A stretch of 26,976 nt of DNA from an uncultured Eubacteriales bacterium. Its GTDB lineage: Bacteria > Bacillota > Clostridia > Oscillospirales > Butyricicoccaceae. The notes beneath the pieces are model-generated. The model was not told where the DNA came from, searched no databases, and saw only the letters and a program-made list of their open reading frames with translations. The stretch lies in assembly GCA_900555855.1 (NCBI GenBank), contig USML01000012.1, forward strand, positions 1 through 26,976, written 5' to 3'. This document shows, one piece after another, positions 7,883-15,962 of this stretch (position 1 is the stretch's first letter; every line of letters starts with the position of its first letter). The position numbers were made by a program, and so were the translations under genes.

Positions 7883-8691
7883 TCCGGCCGCACCTCTTTT
7901 CCGTTGGTCTGCCATGCCCGGCGCACCAGCCCGGGGAGATCGAAGGCCGCCTCCGCCCCCGGCCGCAGCCAGGCCAGATATTCGATATTGCCGTCGCCGC
8001 CCCGGATGGGCGAGGGCATCAGCCCCGCCGCCGGAAGGCCCTGCAGGCGGCATTGCTCCAGCACTTCCTCCAGCACCCGCAGGTGCGCCCGGGGATCCTT
8101 TACCAGGCCGCCCCGGCCCACGGCGCTCCGCCCCGCCTCAAACTGGGGCTTGATCAGCACAACGGCCTGCCCCTCCCGGGCCAGCAGCCGCCGAATATGG
8201 GGCAGCACCAGCCGCAGCGAGATAAAAGATACATCGCAGGCGGCAAAGTCCGGCGTTTTTGGAAGCTGCTCCGCCCGCAGAAGGCGGATGTCCGTCTGCT
8301 GCAGATCCATCACCCGGGGGTCCTCCCGCAGCGCCGGGGCCAGCTGATCCCGGCCCACATCCACTGCATAGACCCGCTTTGCACCCCGTTCCAGCGCACA
8401 CTGGGTAAATCCGCCGGTGGAGGCGCCCACATCTAAGACTGTCTTTCCTCCCAGTGAGAGAGAAAAGGAATCCAGCGCCTCTCTTAGCTTTACGGCGGCC
8501 CGGCTCACATAATGGGCTTCCTGCCCCAGCAGCTCCAGCGCGGCCCCGGGGGCGCATTTCTGCGCAGGCTTATCCGCCGGCGCGCCGTCTACCAGCACAA
8601 GGCCCTTTGCGATCAGCTCCTTGGCCCGGTCCCGGCCGGAGATCAGGCCCCGCTCCACCAGAAGCGCATCCAGCCGCATTTCCTTATCCAT
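7879..8691 (-). CDS. tlyA: TlyA-family rRNA 2'-O-methyltransferase (S4 domain)
   Basis: The 270-residue product is a predicted rRNA cytidine-2'-O-methyltransferase of the TlyA (FtsJ-like, also called hemolysin A) family. An S4 RNA-binding domain covers about residues 5-60 (RLDALLVERGLISGRDRAKE). A Rossmann methyltransferase follows with the SAM motif VLDVGASTGGFT at 85-96. The family's catalytic Lys-Asp-Lys-Glu set is probably K68, D153, K181 and E185. In mycobacteria TlyA methylates 16S and 23S rRNA; substrate sites in this organism are unknown. The start overlaps the dxs stop by 8 bases and the end overlaps nadK by 4. The old hemolysin name should not be taken as toxin activity. Confidence 0.93.
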   Translation of the reverse strand: MDKEMRLDALLVERGLISGRDRAKELIAKGLVLVDGAPADKPAQKCAPGAALELLGQEAHYVSRAAVKLREALDSFSLSLGGKTVLDVGASTGGFTQCALERGAKRVYAVDVGRDQLAPALREDPRVMDLQQTDIRLLRAEQLPKTPDFAACDVSFISLRLVLPHIRRLLAREGQAVVLIKPQFEAGRSAVGRGGLVKDPRAHLRVLEEVLEQCRLQGLPAAGLMPSPIRGGDGNIEYLAWLRPGAEAAFDLPGLVRRAWQTNGKEVRPE

Positions 8692-10543
8692 GGAGCAGCT
8701 CCCGTGCAGCCTGCGCCACGGCGGCGTCGTCGATCTGATAGACAGCGGAAAGCTGCTCCACCGTCCCCTGAGGGACGAACTGCGCCTTCAGATTCAGCAG
8801 CCGCAGCGCCGCGTGCTGCTTATGCTCCGCCAGCAGCGCCGCCAGCTTCTGGCCCATACAGCCCTGCTCCACGCAATCCTCCAATACGATCAGGCGACCA
8901 GACCTTGCAGCCTGCTCCCGCAGCAGCGGATAATCCGCTCCATGGAGCCAGTTGAGCTTGACCACAGCTGCACGGATGCCTTCCTGCTCCAGCGTCTGCG
9001 CCGCGGCCAGCGCCGCGTTGGTGAGGATCCCGTAGGTGCAGATGGTCACATCCTCCCCCGGCTGCAGCAGCGCTTCTGCAAGGGCCATGGTATCCTGCAC
9101 GAAGCTTCCCTGGCTTCCTCTGGGATAGCGCAGGGCGGCAGGGCTTTGCTGCGCCAGCGAAAGCGAAAGCGCCGTCTCCTGTTCTGCGTAATTGGCCGGT
9201 GCATAGATCCGCAGCCCCGGCACCGTCCGCAGATAGGGCACATCAAACAGGCCCTGATGGGTCTCGCCGTCGGCGCCCACCAGCCCTGCCCGATCCACTG
9301 CCAGCACCACCGGCAGGCCCCCAATGGCCACATCGTGGATCAGCTGGTCATAGGCCCGCTGAAGGAAGGTGGAATAAATGGCGCACACCGGGCGCATCCC
9401 CCGGGACGCCAGCCCTGCTGCCATGCCGACGGCGTGTTCCTCCGCGATGCCCACATCAAAAAATCTTCCCGGAAAGCGCCGGGCAAACTCCGAAAGGCCC
9501 GTCCCCGCTTCCATGGCCGCCGTAATGGCGCAGACCCGGGGATCCTGCTCCGCCGCGCGGCAAAGCAGCTCGCCGAAGGCGGAGGAAAAGCACTGGGCCG
9601 CGCCGGGATGCAGGGGGTCGCCGGTGGCCACATGAAAGGCCGAAACGCCGTGGAAGGCCTCCGGCGCCTGCTCCGAGGGCTGATAGCCCTTGCCCTTGAC
9701 GGTCTTCAGGTGGATCACCACCGGGCGGTCCAGCTTTTTGGCCTGTTCCAGCAGGGAGCAGGTCTCCAAAACATCGTTGCCGTCGGCCGGGCCAAGATAT
9801 TCAAAGCCCATCAGCTCGAAAATGGTCTCCTTCAGCAGCATGGTCCGCAGCCGGTGCTTCAGGCAGGAGACCCCCCGGATCACATCCTCGCCGCCGGGCA
9901 GACGGCCCAGCGCCTGCTTTGTCCTTTCCTTCATGCGGAAATACCGGGGCTTGATGCGGATGGCGGAAAGCCGCTGGGCCAGCGCGCCAACGCTGGGGCC
10001 GATGGACATATCATTGTCGTTGAATACGATGATCAGCGGCAGACCGGAGGAGCCCGCGTCGTTCAGGGCTTCATAGGCCATGCCGCCGGTGAGCGCGCCG
10101 TCGCCGATGATACAGACCGTGGCGCTCTTTTCCCCCCGGAGCCGCTTGGCCCGGGCCATGCCCAGCGCGGCGGAGACCGAAGCGGAAGCGTGGCCGGAGA
10201 CCGCGCTGTCATATTCGCTCTCTCCCGGACGGAGAAAGCCGCTGATGCCGCCGAACTGCCGGAGCGTTTCAAACTGCGCCTTTCGTCCGGTGAGCATTTT
10301 ATGCACATAGCATTGATGTCCCACATCAAAGAGGATATCGTCCTGCGGGGCGGAAAAGACCCGGTGGATGGCCACCGTCAGCTCCACGGCGCCCAGATTG
10401 GACGCCAGATGTCCGCCCGTGCGGGAAATATGCCCGATCAGGAATTCCCGGATCTGCTCGCACAGCGCCGGAAGCTGCTCCGCCGGGAGCGCCTTCAGCT
10501 GCTCCGGCGTATCCACCTGATCCAGCAAAAGAGACTGGTGCAT
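8684..10543 (-). CDS. dxs: 1-deoxy-D-xylulose-5-phosphate synthase
   Basis: The product (619 residues from this start) condenses pyruvate and glyceraldehyde-3-phosphate to 1-deoxy-D-xylulose-5-phosphate, the first step of the MEP isoprenoid pathway, with thiamine diphosphate. Visible motifs are TGGHLASNLGAVELT near the N-terminus, the ThDP-binding run GDGALTGGMAYEALNDAG with NDN after it, the catalytic-Glu region IAEEHAVGMAAG and DRAGLVGADGETHQG in the pyrimidine domain, then a C-terminal transketolase-like domain. The start is ambiguous. An ATG at 10567 has no ribosome binding site. The ATG at 10543 has AAAGGCGG eight bases upstream and gives the usual family length (620-633), so it is preferred. 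It overlaps tlyA by 8 bases and follows ispA by 39. Confidence 0.95.
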   Translation of the reverse strand: MHQSLLLDQVDTPEQLKALPAEQLPALCEQIREFLIGHISRTGGHLASNLGAVELTVAIHRVFSAPQDDILFDVGHQCYVHKMLTGRKAQFETLRQFGGISGFLRPGESEYDSAVSGHASASVSAALGMARAKRLRGEKSATVCIIGDGALTGGMAYEALNDAGSSGLPLIIVFNDNDMSIGPSVGALAQRLSAIRIKPRYFRMKERTKQALGRLPGGEDVIRGVSCLKHRLRTMLLKETIFELMGFEYLGPADGNDVLETCSLLEQAKKLDRPVVIHLKTVKGKGYQPSEQAPEAFHGVSAFHVATGDPLHPGAAQCFSSAFGELLCRAAEQDPRVCAITAAMEAGTGLSEFARRFPGRFFDVGIAEEHAVGMAAGLASRGMRPVCAIYSTFLQRAYDQLIHDVAIGGLPVVLAVDRAGLVGADGETHQGLFDVPYLRTVPGLRIYAPANYAEQETALSLSLAQQSPAALRYPRGSQGSFVQDTMALAEALLQPGEDVTICTYGILTNAALAAAQTLEQEGIRAAVVKLNWLHGADYPLLREQAARSGRLIVLEDCVEQGCMGQKLAALLAEHKQHAALRLLNLKAQFVPQGTVEQLSAVYQIDDAAVAQAARELLHG

Positions 10544-10582
10544 GAAGCACGCCGCCTTTCTGTTCATACTAAGAGTCTGCGC

Positions 10583-11458
10583 TTAATGCGTGCGCCGGGC
10601 CAGCTCCTGCGCCAGCTGGGCCAGAAAGGCATGGTCCCGGAAGGTCTCCGCCGCGCGGACGGCCCGCTCCGTGAGCTTTTTCAGCTGCCGGGCGCAGCCC
10701 TCCAGACCGTAAAGGGTCACAAAGGTGCTCTTGCCGTTGGCTGCGTCGCTGCCGGTGTTTTTGCCCAGCTCCGCGCTGCTGCCGGTCACATCCAAGACAT
10801 CGTCCCGCAGCTGAAAGGCCAGTCCGAGAGCCGAGGCATAATCCTCCGCCGCCCGCAGCTGCGGCTCTTCCCCGCCGGCCAGCAGGCAGCCGCCCACGCA
10901 GGCGGCCCGCAGAAGCGCGGCGGTCTTGCCGTCTACCATCCGGGTCAGCTGCGCTTCGGTGGCCCGGCGCTCCTCCAGCGCCAGATCCTGCACCTGCCCG
11001 CCGATCATGCCGTAAACGCCGCTGCAGCCCGCGATATAGGCCGCGGCCTTCATGGCCCGCTCCGGCGGGATCCTGTCCTGGGAAAGCATCACCTCAAAGG
11101 CCCGGGTCAGCAGCGCATCCCCGGCCAGCGTGGCCATGCCCGCCCCATAGACCTTGTGGTTGGAGGGGCGGCCCCGGCGGTAATCGTCGTTATCCATACA
11201 GGGCAGGTCGTCATGGATCAGAGAATAAGTGTGGATCATCTCCAGGCCGCAGGCAAAGGCCAGTGCGTCCTGGGGGTTTCCGCCGCAAAGCCGGTAAAAT
11301 TCCAGCAGCAGGCAGGGCCGGATGCGCTTGCCTCCGGCCAGCAGACTATAGCGGCAGGCCTCGAACACCTCCCGCTGGGGGCAGTCCTCCCGGGGCATGG
11401 CCCGGTCCAGCGCTTTTTCTATCATAGCGCCATACCACTGCAGCACTTCCTTTACCAC
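10583..11458 (-). CDS. ispA: farnesyl diphosphate synthase / short-chain polyprenyl synthase
   Basis: The 291-residue product joins isopentenyl and dimethylallyl diphosphate into geranyl and farnesyl diphosphate. The first aspartate-rich motif DDLPCMD is at residues 83-89, with DDYRRGRPSNHKVYG after it, and the second, DDVLD, is at 219-223. GGKRIRP at 42-48 binds substrate diphosphate. GTG at 11458 is chosen as start because CAGGAGG, over the xseB stop, lies at ideal spacing. An upstream ATG at 11506 would overlap xseB and has no such signal. The run xseA-xseB-ispA-dxs is common in Clostridia, so ispA and dxs give both ends of early isoprenoid supply from one transcript. Chain length (C15 or nearby) is inferred from family resemblance. 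Confidence 0.94.
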   Translation of the reverse strand: MVKEVLQWYGAMIEKALDRAMPREDCPQREVFEACRYSLLAGGKRIRPCLLLEFYRLCGGNPQDALAFACGLEMIHTYSLIHDDLPCMDNDDYRRGRPSNHKVYGAGMATLAGDALLTRAFEVMLSQDRIPPERAMKAAAYIAGCSGVYGMIGGQVQDLALEERRATEAQLTRMVDGKTAALLRAACVGGCLLAGGEEPQLRAAEDYASALGLAFQLRDDVLDVTGSSAELGKNTGSDAANGKSTFVTLYGLEGCARQLKKLTERAVRAAETFRDHAFLAQLAQELARRTH

Positions 11459-11462
11459 AGGC

Positions 11463-11693
11463 TTATTCCTCCTGCACCGCAAAAGGACTCTGCTGCAGGC
11501 CCGCATCGGTCACCGTCAGCAGCTTCACCTGCTGCTGCGCCTCGTCCAGGGCTTTGGTGCAGCCCTGGATCAGGCCGGCGCCCTCCTGAAAAAGCTTCAG
11601 GCTCTCCTCCAGCGGCGCGTCGCCCCGCTCCAACGCGGCCACGATCTGCTCCAGACGGGTCATGGCCTGTTCGAATACAAACTTTTTGGGCAT
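11463..11693 (-). CDS. xseB: exodeoxyribonuclease VII small subunit
   Basis: The 76-residue product is the helical small subunit that binds XseA to form exonuclease VII, a single-strand DNA exonuclease working from both ends. The family pattern FEQAMTRLEQIVAALERGD, followed by LEESLKLFQEG, is clear. Two ATGs lie close together (11699 and 11693). The second is preferred since GGGG of the ribosome binding site AAAGGGGAA is seven bases before it, while it abuts the first. It begins two bases after the xseA stop and ends four bases before ispA, so translation is almost certainly coupled. Confidence 0.93.
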   Translation of the reverse strand: MPKKFVFEQAMTRLEQIVAALERGDAPLEESLKLFQEGAGLIQGCTKALDEAQQQVKLLTVTDAGLQQSPFAVQEE

Positions 11694-11695
11694 GA

Positions 11696-12901
11696 TCATT
11701 CCCCTTTCTCAATGCGCTCCACGGCGCAGAGGGCTGTTCCGTCGGAAAGGCGGAGACAGATCTCCTCCCCCGGCGAAAGCTGCGCTACGGAATGGAGCAC
11801 CTGCTCCTGCCGGGTCGCAACGGCATAGCCCCGGGCCAGCACCTTCAGCGGGCTGAGAGCGTCCAGCCGGCCGCTGAGGGCGGCAAACTGACGCTGACGC
11901 TTTTCCACTGCGGCAGCGGCGGCCCGCTCCAGCCGCTGCCGTAAAAGCTCTAAAAGCAGCTCCTTCTGCTGCAGGGAGCCCTCCGGCGAACGCAGCACCG
12001 GCCGCTCCGAAAGGCGGCGCAGCCGCTGACGCAAAAGCTCCAGCCGGCGCTCCTGCGCCTTTTCCATGCGGCGGGCCTGCTGCTCCAAAAGCGCACGCAG
12101 CTCCGTCCTGTCGCAGACGGCCAGCTCCGCCCCGTTGGAGGGCGTGGCCGCCCGCACATCTGCCGCAAAATCCGAGATGGTCACATCCGGCTCGTGGCCC
12201 ACGGCGGAGATCACCGGCGTTTTGCAGCGATAAATGGCCCGGGCCACGATCTCCTCGTTGAAGGCCCAGAGGTCCTCCAGCGAACCGCCGCCCCGGCCGG
12301 TTATGATCACATCTGCCAGCCCCGCGGCGTCCACCAGCTCCAGCATGGCGGCGATCTCCTCCGCGGCGCCCTCTCCCTGGACCCGCACCGGGCACACCAG
12401 AACGCTGGCCAGCGGCCACCGGCGGCCCAGGATCCGGATCATATCCCGCACGGCCGCCCCGGTTGGCGAGGTCACCAGCGCCACCCGCTCCGGATACCGG
12501 GGCAGGGGCTTTTTGTGGGCAGCGTCAAACACGCCCTGGGCCTGAAGCTTCTGCTTCAGCTGTTCAAAGGCCACCGCCAGATCGCCCGCGCCGTCGGGCT
12601 GCATATGAGAAACATAGAGCTGGTACTGCCCGCTTCTGGGAAACAGGCTTACCCGGCCTGTGAGGATCACCTTCATGCCGCTCTCCGGCCGGAAGCGCAG
12701 GCGCATGGCGTCGGAGCGGAACAGGACGCAGGAGATTACCGCGCCCTCATCCTTCAGGGTGAAATAATGATGGCCGGAGGAATGGATCTTGTAATTGGAA
12801 AGCTCGCCCCGGACGCAGGTCTGAGAAAGGATCTCATCCCGGTCCAGCAGCAGCTTGATATAGCCGGTCAGTTGCGTGACCGAAACAGGCTGCAATGCCA
12901 T
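11696..12901 (-). CDS. xseA: exodeoxyribonuclease VII large subunit
   Basis: The 401-residue product is the catalytic subunit of exonuclease VII. An N-terminal OB-fold domain (about residues 1-95, with VRGELSNYKIHSSGHHYF) is followed by the catalytic domain. The latter contains TSPTGAAVRDM, the glycine-rich GRGGGSLEDLWAFNEE and GHEPDVTISDFAADVRAATP, all hallmarks of XseA. The C-terminal part is rich in Arg, Leu and Gln, as expected for the helical region that binds XseB. The ATG at 12901 has GGAG eight bases upstream. A GTG at 12910 also fits the frame and would overlap the previous gene as GTGA but lacks spacing for that GGAG. Length is slightly under the E. coli protein and normal for Firmicutes. 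Confidence 0.95.
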   Translation of the reverse strand: MALQPVSVTQLTGYIKLLLDRDEILSQTCVRGELSNYKIHSSGHHYFTLKDEGAVISCVLFRSDAMRLRFRPESGMKVILTGRVSLFPRSGQYQLYVSHMQPDGAGDLAVAFEQLKQKLQAQGVFDAAHKKPLPRYPERVALVTSPTGAAVRDMIRILGRRWPLASVLVCPVRVQGEGAAEEIAAMLELVDAAGLADVIITGRGGGSLEDLWAFNEEIVARAIYRCKTPVISAVGHEPDVTISDFAADVRAATPSNGAELAVCDRTELRALLEQQARRMEKAQERRLELLRQRLRRLSERPVLRSPEGSLQQKELLLELLRQRLERAAAAAVEKRQRQFAALSGRLDALSPLKVLARGYAVATRQEQVLHSVAQLSPGEEICLRLSDGTALCAVERIEKGE

Positions 12902-12906
12902 ATGCG

Positions 12907-13836
12907 TCACTCCATGGCGGCCAGAATGGCCGCGCCTACACCGTTATCGCCGCCCAGCCCCTGCGCGGCGAACCAGAGGTCCTTCTGCCCCCGCAGACCG
13001 TCCTGCACCAGGGAGCAGACGGAAACGCCGCCGGAGACCAGCACCGGCAGGCCCGGATGCAGTCTGCGTGCCTGAAGCGTTGCCCGCAGGATGGCCCGGG
13101 CCACTGTCTGCAAAACGAACCGGCAGAGATCCTCCGGCCCCTCCCCTGCTTCCATCCGCTTCTGATATTGATTCTGCACGCCGGAGAAGGAAAAGCGGCA
13201 AGCCTGCACCTTCACCGGAAACCATTCCTCCGAGGCAGAACGAAGCGCCGCCTGCTCTACATAGGGGCCGGCGGGAAAGGGCAGGCCCAGGGCCACGCCC
13301 ACCCGGTCGATGATCTGGCCGGCGGAAAGATCTGTGCTGCCGCCCAGGATCTCCGCCCGGAGGATCCGCCGGGGATCGGGCTGCACCAGCAAAAGCTCCG
13401 TGGTGCCGCCGGAAAGATGCCAGGCCAGAAAGGGCTGCCGCAGCAGCTCCGGCTTTCCCACGGAAAAGGCCGCCGCCGCCAGATGGCCCTGCTGATGGGA
13501 AAAGGCGCGGACCGAAACGCCCAGCGCCGCCGCTATGCACCGGGCGGCGCACTCCCCTGCCAGAAAGCAGGGCATATAGGAATCCTCCAGATCCCGGGGG
13601 CGGGAGGAATAGCCTACGCCGGCCACGCTTCCCTCCAGCGCCCGGCAGGCCTGCTCCATCTGCTCCGGCAGCTGGCGGATATGCTGAAACAGCGCGTCGC
13701 TCTGCCGCAGGCCCAGCGTCCCCTCCGGCACCTCCAGCAGCCTGCCGCACTGGCGGAAACTGCCGTCCTCCGGGCAGAATACCGCCGCGGAGGTCTTGTA
13801 ATTGCTGGTGTCGATCCCCAGAAAGAGCCTTCTCAC
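12907..13836 (-). CDS. TsaD/Kae1-family paralog (peptidase M22-like, ASKHA fold)
   Basis: The 309-residue product resembles TsaD/Kae1, which makes the t6A37 modification of tRNA, but several signature residues differ. The start is GIDTSNYKT (residues 7-15) where TsaD has GIETSCDET or similar. The metal histidines are kept in HQQGH (H114, H118) and the metal aspartate in GGDN (D297). SGGTTELL replaces SGGHTQL. GGSTDLSAGQIIDRVGVALG stands for GxTxDDAxGEAFDK, LPFPAGP is kept, and SFSGVQNQ replaces SFSGLKT. It is therefore probably a paralog with metal and ATP sites but a changed role, and the true TsaD should lie elsewhere. It begins with GTG overlapping the nusB stop as GTGA, with AGGA upstream. 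It sits where folD is often found in this operon. Function unknown. Confidence 0.85.
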   Translation of the reverse strand: MRRLFLGIDTSNYKTSAAVFCPEDGSFRQCGRLLEVPEGTLGLRQSDALFQHIRQLPEQMEQACRALEGSVAGVGYSSRPRDLEDSYMPCFLAGECAARCIAAALGVSVRAFSHQQGHLAAAAFSVGKPELLRQPFLAWHLSGGTTELLLVQPDPRRILRAEILGGSTDLSAGQIIDRVGVALGLPFPAGPYVEQAALRSASEEWFPVKVQACRFSFSGVQNQYQKRMEAGEGPEDLCRFVLQTVARAILRATLQARRLHPGLPVLVSGGVSVCSLVQDGLRGQKDLWFAAQGLGGDNGVGAAILAAME

Positions 13837-14276
13837 GGATGGACTTCCTGCTTGACAAAGGCGCCCATGATGCCGTTGATGAAGGAGGCGGCCTCTTCAG
13901 AATCATAGGCCTTCGCCAGCTCCAGCGCCTCGTTGACGGAAGCGCCCACGGGGATGCCCAGATAAAGCACCTCGTACATGCTCAGCCGCAGGATGCACTT
14001 GGAGACCCGGGAGATCCGGGAGACATTCCAGCCCACCGCATATTTTTCGATATAGCCGTCCAGCTCCGGCAGATGCGCCGTGACGCCGGTGACGGCATCG
14101 CGGACATAATCCTTCTGGGCATCCGGCGGAAGCTCCCGGTAAAGGGGATATTCCCCCGCCAGCGACTGGAACCGGTCTTCATTCACCGATCCCAAAAGCT
14201 GCTCTGCCGTCATGCCGGTATATTCACCGGTATACAATAAATGGAGCACAAGCTCCCGTGCGCCGTGTCTGTTCAT
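13833..14276 (-). CDS. nusB: transcription antitermination factor NusB
   Basis: The 147-residue product is an all-helical RNA-binding protein that, with NusE (S10), binds BoxA RNA to prevent early termination of rRNA transcription. The N-terminal RHGARELVLHLLYTGEY and C-terminal IPVGASVNEALELAKAYDSE and ASFINGIMGAFVKQE are family hallmarks. Length is typical (130-150). It is the first gene of the ten-gene operon, overlapping the next gene by four bases. A GAGGTGG ribosome binding site lies upstream of the ATG, and a weak promoter is suggested at 14356-14361. The asp23-type gene often found before nusB in Firmicutes is not here; the next gene upstream runs in the opposite direction. Confidence 0.95.
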   Translation of the reverse strand: MNRHGARELVLHLLYTGEYTGMTAEQLLGSVNEDRFQSLAGEYPLYRELPPDAQKDYVRDAVTGVTAHLPELDGYIEKYAVGWNVSRISRVSKCILRLSMYEVLYLGIPVGASVNEALELAKAYDSEEAASFINGIMGAFVKQEVHP

Positions 14277-14355
14277 GGTTCTGTGGCCACCTCTTTATTC
14301 TTTTCCGGCTGCGGTTTCTCCGGCCGGATCGCTTTTTCCTGTAACCTGGGCTTAT

Positions 14356-14361
14356 ATTATA
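14356..14361 (-). promoter_or_regulatory. probable -10 box of the nusB-recN operon promoter
   Basis: TATAAT is present on the minus strand about 80 bases before nusB, in the divergent intergenic region 14277-14562. No good -35 box is found at 16-18 bases (the best is TTCCAT at 14384-14379). It is the only plausible promoter seen for the operon. For the plus-strand SLH gene in the same 286-base interval I see no clear promoter. Confidence 0.4.
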
Positions 14362-14562
14362 CACGCATTGCAAGAAAAATGGAAGAGCTTTCCCGCGGGT
14401 TCTCTGGAAAATTTTGCGCTTTTCTGCATACTGTGCCTGCGGCGCGCCCGATTTTGCGCCGTCATGACAGAAAGCACCATTCCAGCATATCTTTTCCGCC
14501 ACATAAAGGCTCGCGCGGATCGTCAAACTATGCGCAGGAAATTGAAAAAAGGAGGAACTATC

Positions 14563-15861
14563 ATGAACCAAACGCGTTTTTGGAAACCCTGCGCCGCCGC
14601 AGCACTGGGCCTTTGCCTGCTGCTGGCGCTTTTCACCCCGGCACAGGCCTGGGGCAAGCGGGCGGCGGACCAACCCGCCGTTTCTGCCTTCGCAAAATCC
14701 GATCAGCAGAGCTGCGTCATCTGCTTCACCCGGGAGGATTTTCTCTCCCGCACCCGCGGGAAGGAGACGCTCTCCGCCATCGTGGTCGCCGCTCTGCCGG
14801 AGGAGGGCAGTCTTTGTCTGGCGGGCCGTCCCCTGCAGTGCGGCGAGGCCGTGAGCGCAGATATGCTCTCGGCACTGGCCTATTTTCCCGGCTCTGATCA
14901 GGAGCTGCATACCCGGTTTTCTTTTCTGCCCGTCTTTTCGGAAAGCGGAGCGGGAGAAACGGCCGTCACGGTCTCGCTCAACAGCTCCGACCGGCAAAAC
15001 AGCCCGCCGGTGGCCGTGGATCTGCACTACGAGACCTATGCGGACCTGACCCTCTGCGGCACGCTGAAGGCCGTGGATCCGGACGGCGATCCCTGCAGCT
15101 TTGAGATCGTCTCTCAGGGCAGACGGGGCACGGCGGAGATCACGGAGACCGGCTTTCGCTATCAGGCCGGCGGCAGATCCGGCCGGGACAGCTTCACCTA
15201 TGTGGCCGTGGATCCCTGCGGCGAGCGCTCGGCGGAAGCCACCGTCACCGTCACCGTGAGCAAGCGCGCAGCAAAGGAATGCTTCACCTATACGGACATG
15301 GCGGAAAGCACCTGCCACTATGCGGCGCTGAAGCTGCGGGAGGCGGGCGTCTTTTCCGGCGAGACGCTGGGCGCAGAAGCCTTCTTCTGCCCGGATAAGC
15401 CCGTGACCCGGGCGGAATTCCTTGCGCTGGCGGCCTCCGTTTCCGAGCTGCCGCTGCCCACGGCCGCCGTCTCTACCGGTCTGGCCGATGATAAAGATAT
15501 CCCTGCCTGGGCCCAGAGCTATGTGGCTGCGGCCATCTCCGTGGGCGCGGTAGAGGGCGAACGGGACGGCCTTGGCAATCGGGTCTTTTCTGCGGCGCGG
15601 TCCATCACCCGGGGCGAAGCCGCCGCCATCCTCACCCGGCTGCTGGCCCTTCCCCGGGACGGGCGGCAATCTGCCTTTGCCGACAGCGAAAGCATCCCGG
15701 ACTGGGCGGCCCAGCCGCTCTGCAGCGCCAACGCCGCCGGGATCCTGCCCGTCTTTGCCGACGGCACCATCCGCTGCAGCCAGGTGGTCACCCGGGAGGA
15801 CGCGGCCGTGATGCTCTATCAGGCGCTGCGCTACCGGCAGACGGAGCGGGAACGCTACTGA
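14563..15861 (+). CDS. exported cysteine-rich protein with Ig/cadherin-like and SLH domains
   Basis: Encodes 432 residues. The ATG at 14563 follows AAAAAAGGAGG at good spacing; the frame is open upstream but only antisense to nusB. A signal peptide spans residues 1-29 with cleavage after AQA. Residues 70-125 resemble a cadherin-like strand pattern. Residues 147-233 form an Ig/cadherin-like (Big_9 type) domain with AVDPDGDPCSFEI and DSFTYVAVD. Three SLH repeats follow at about 240-293, 305-362 and 371-423, which should bind the protein to secondary wall polymers. The mature part holds twelve cysteines, including CVIC at 51-54, many for an exported Firmicute protein. It stands alone, with a strong terminator 20 bases after the stop. 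Ligand and role are unknown. Confidence 0.85.
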   Translation: MNQTRFWKPCAAAALGLCLLLALFTPAQAWGKRAADQPAVSAFAKSDQQSCVICFTREDFLSRTRGKETLSAIVVAALPEEGSLCLAGRPLQCGEAVSADMLSALAYFPGSDQELHTRFSFLPVFSESGAGETAVTVSLNSSDRQNSPPVAVDLHYETYADLTLCGTLKAVDPDGDPCSFEIVSQGRRGTAEITETGFRYQAGGRSGRDSFTYVAVDPCGERSAEATVTVTVSKRAAKECFTYTDMAESTCHYAALKLREAGVFSGETLGAEAFFCPDKPVTRAEFLALAASVSELPLPTAAVSTGLADDKDIPAWAQSYVAAAISVGAVEGERDGLGNRVFSAARSITRGEAAAILTRLLALPRDGRQSAFADSESIPDWAAQPLCSANAAGILPVFADGTIRCSQVVTREDAAVMLYQALRYRQTERERY

Positions 15862-15880
15862 GCTGCGGGCTCCCTTTGCA

Positions 15881-15909
15881 AACGCTCCGGTCCGCCGGAG
15901 CGTTTTTTT
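15881..15909 (+). terminator. strong intrinsic terminator after the SLH protein gene
   Basis: A ten-base stem AACGCTCCGG (15881-15890) with CCGGAGCGTT (15895-15904), a four-base loop and a run of Ts up to 15909. It separates the SLH gene from the metal-resistance unit. Confidence 0.9.
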
Positions 15910-15931
15910 GCTGCGATGGGGAAAAAAGGGC

Positions 15932-15959
15932 TTGACAAACGGCAAAAATGGTGTATTAT
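15932..15959 (+). promoter_or_regulatory. promoter of the metal-resistance operon
   Basis: A consensus -35 TTGACA is at 15932-15937, a 16-base spacer follows, then the -10 TATTAT at 15954-15959. Transcription should begin near 15966, at the edge of the dyad operator. Confidence 0.85.
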
Positions 15960-15962
15960 GAT

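Noticed and set aside
7883..8053. N-terminal extension of nadK by 57 codons.
   Set aside because: It would overlap tlyA widely, with Gly/Ala/Arg-rich sequence. The ATG at 7882 overlaps the tlyA stop in the usual coupled way.
7879..8691. Hemolysin/toxin reading of tlyA.
   Set aside because: The S4 domain, SAM motif and K-D-K-E residues point to rRNA methylation; the hemolysin name is historical.
8621..11695. An open frame of about 1024 codons on the plus strand, antisense to dxs, ispA and xseB.
   Set aside because: It is the shadow of GC-rich codons in strongly conserved genes on the other strand. The product is His/Gln/Arg/Gly-rich with no recognisable domain and no ribosome binding site.
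14277..14562. Possible riboswitch or T-box in the divergent region before nusB and the SLH gene.
   Set aside because: No T-box core, aptamer-like conserved stretch or leader terminator was recognised. The leader to nusB would be only about 70 bases.
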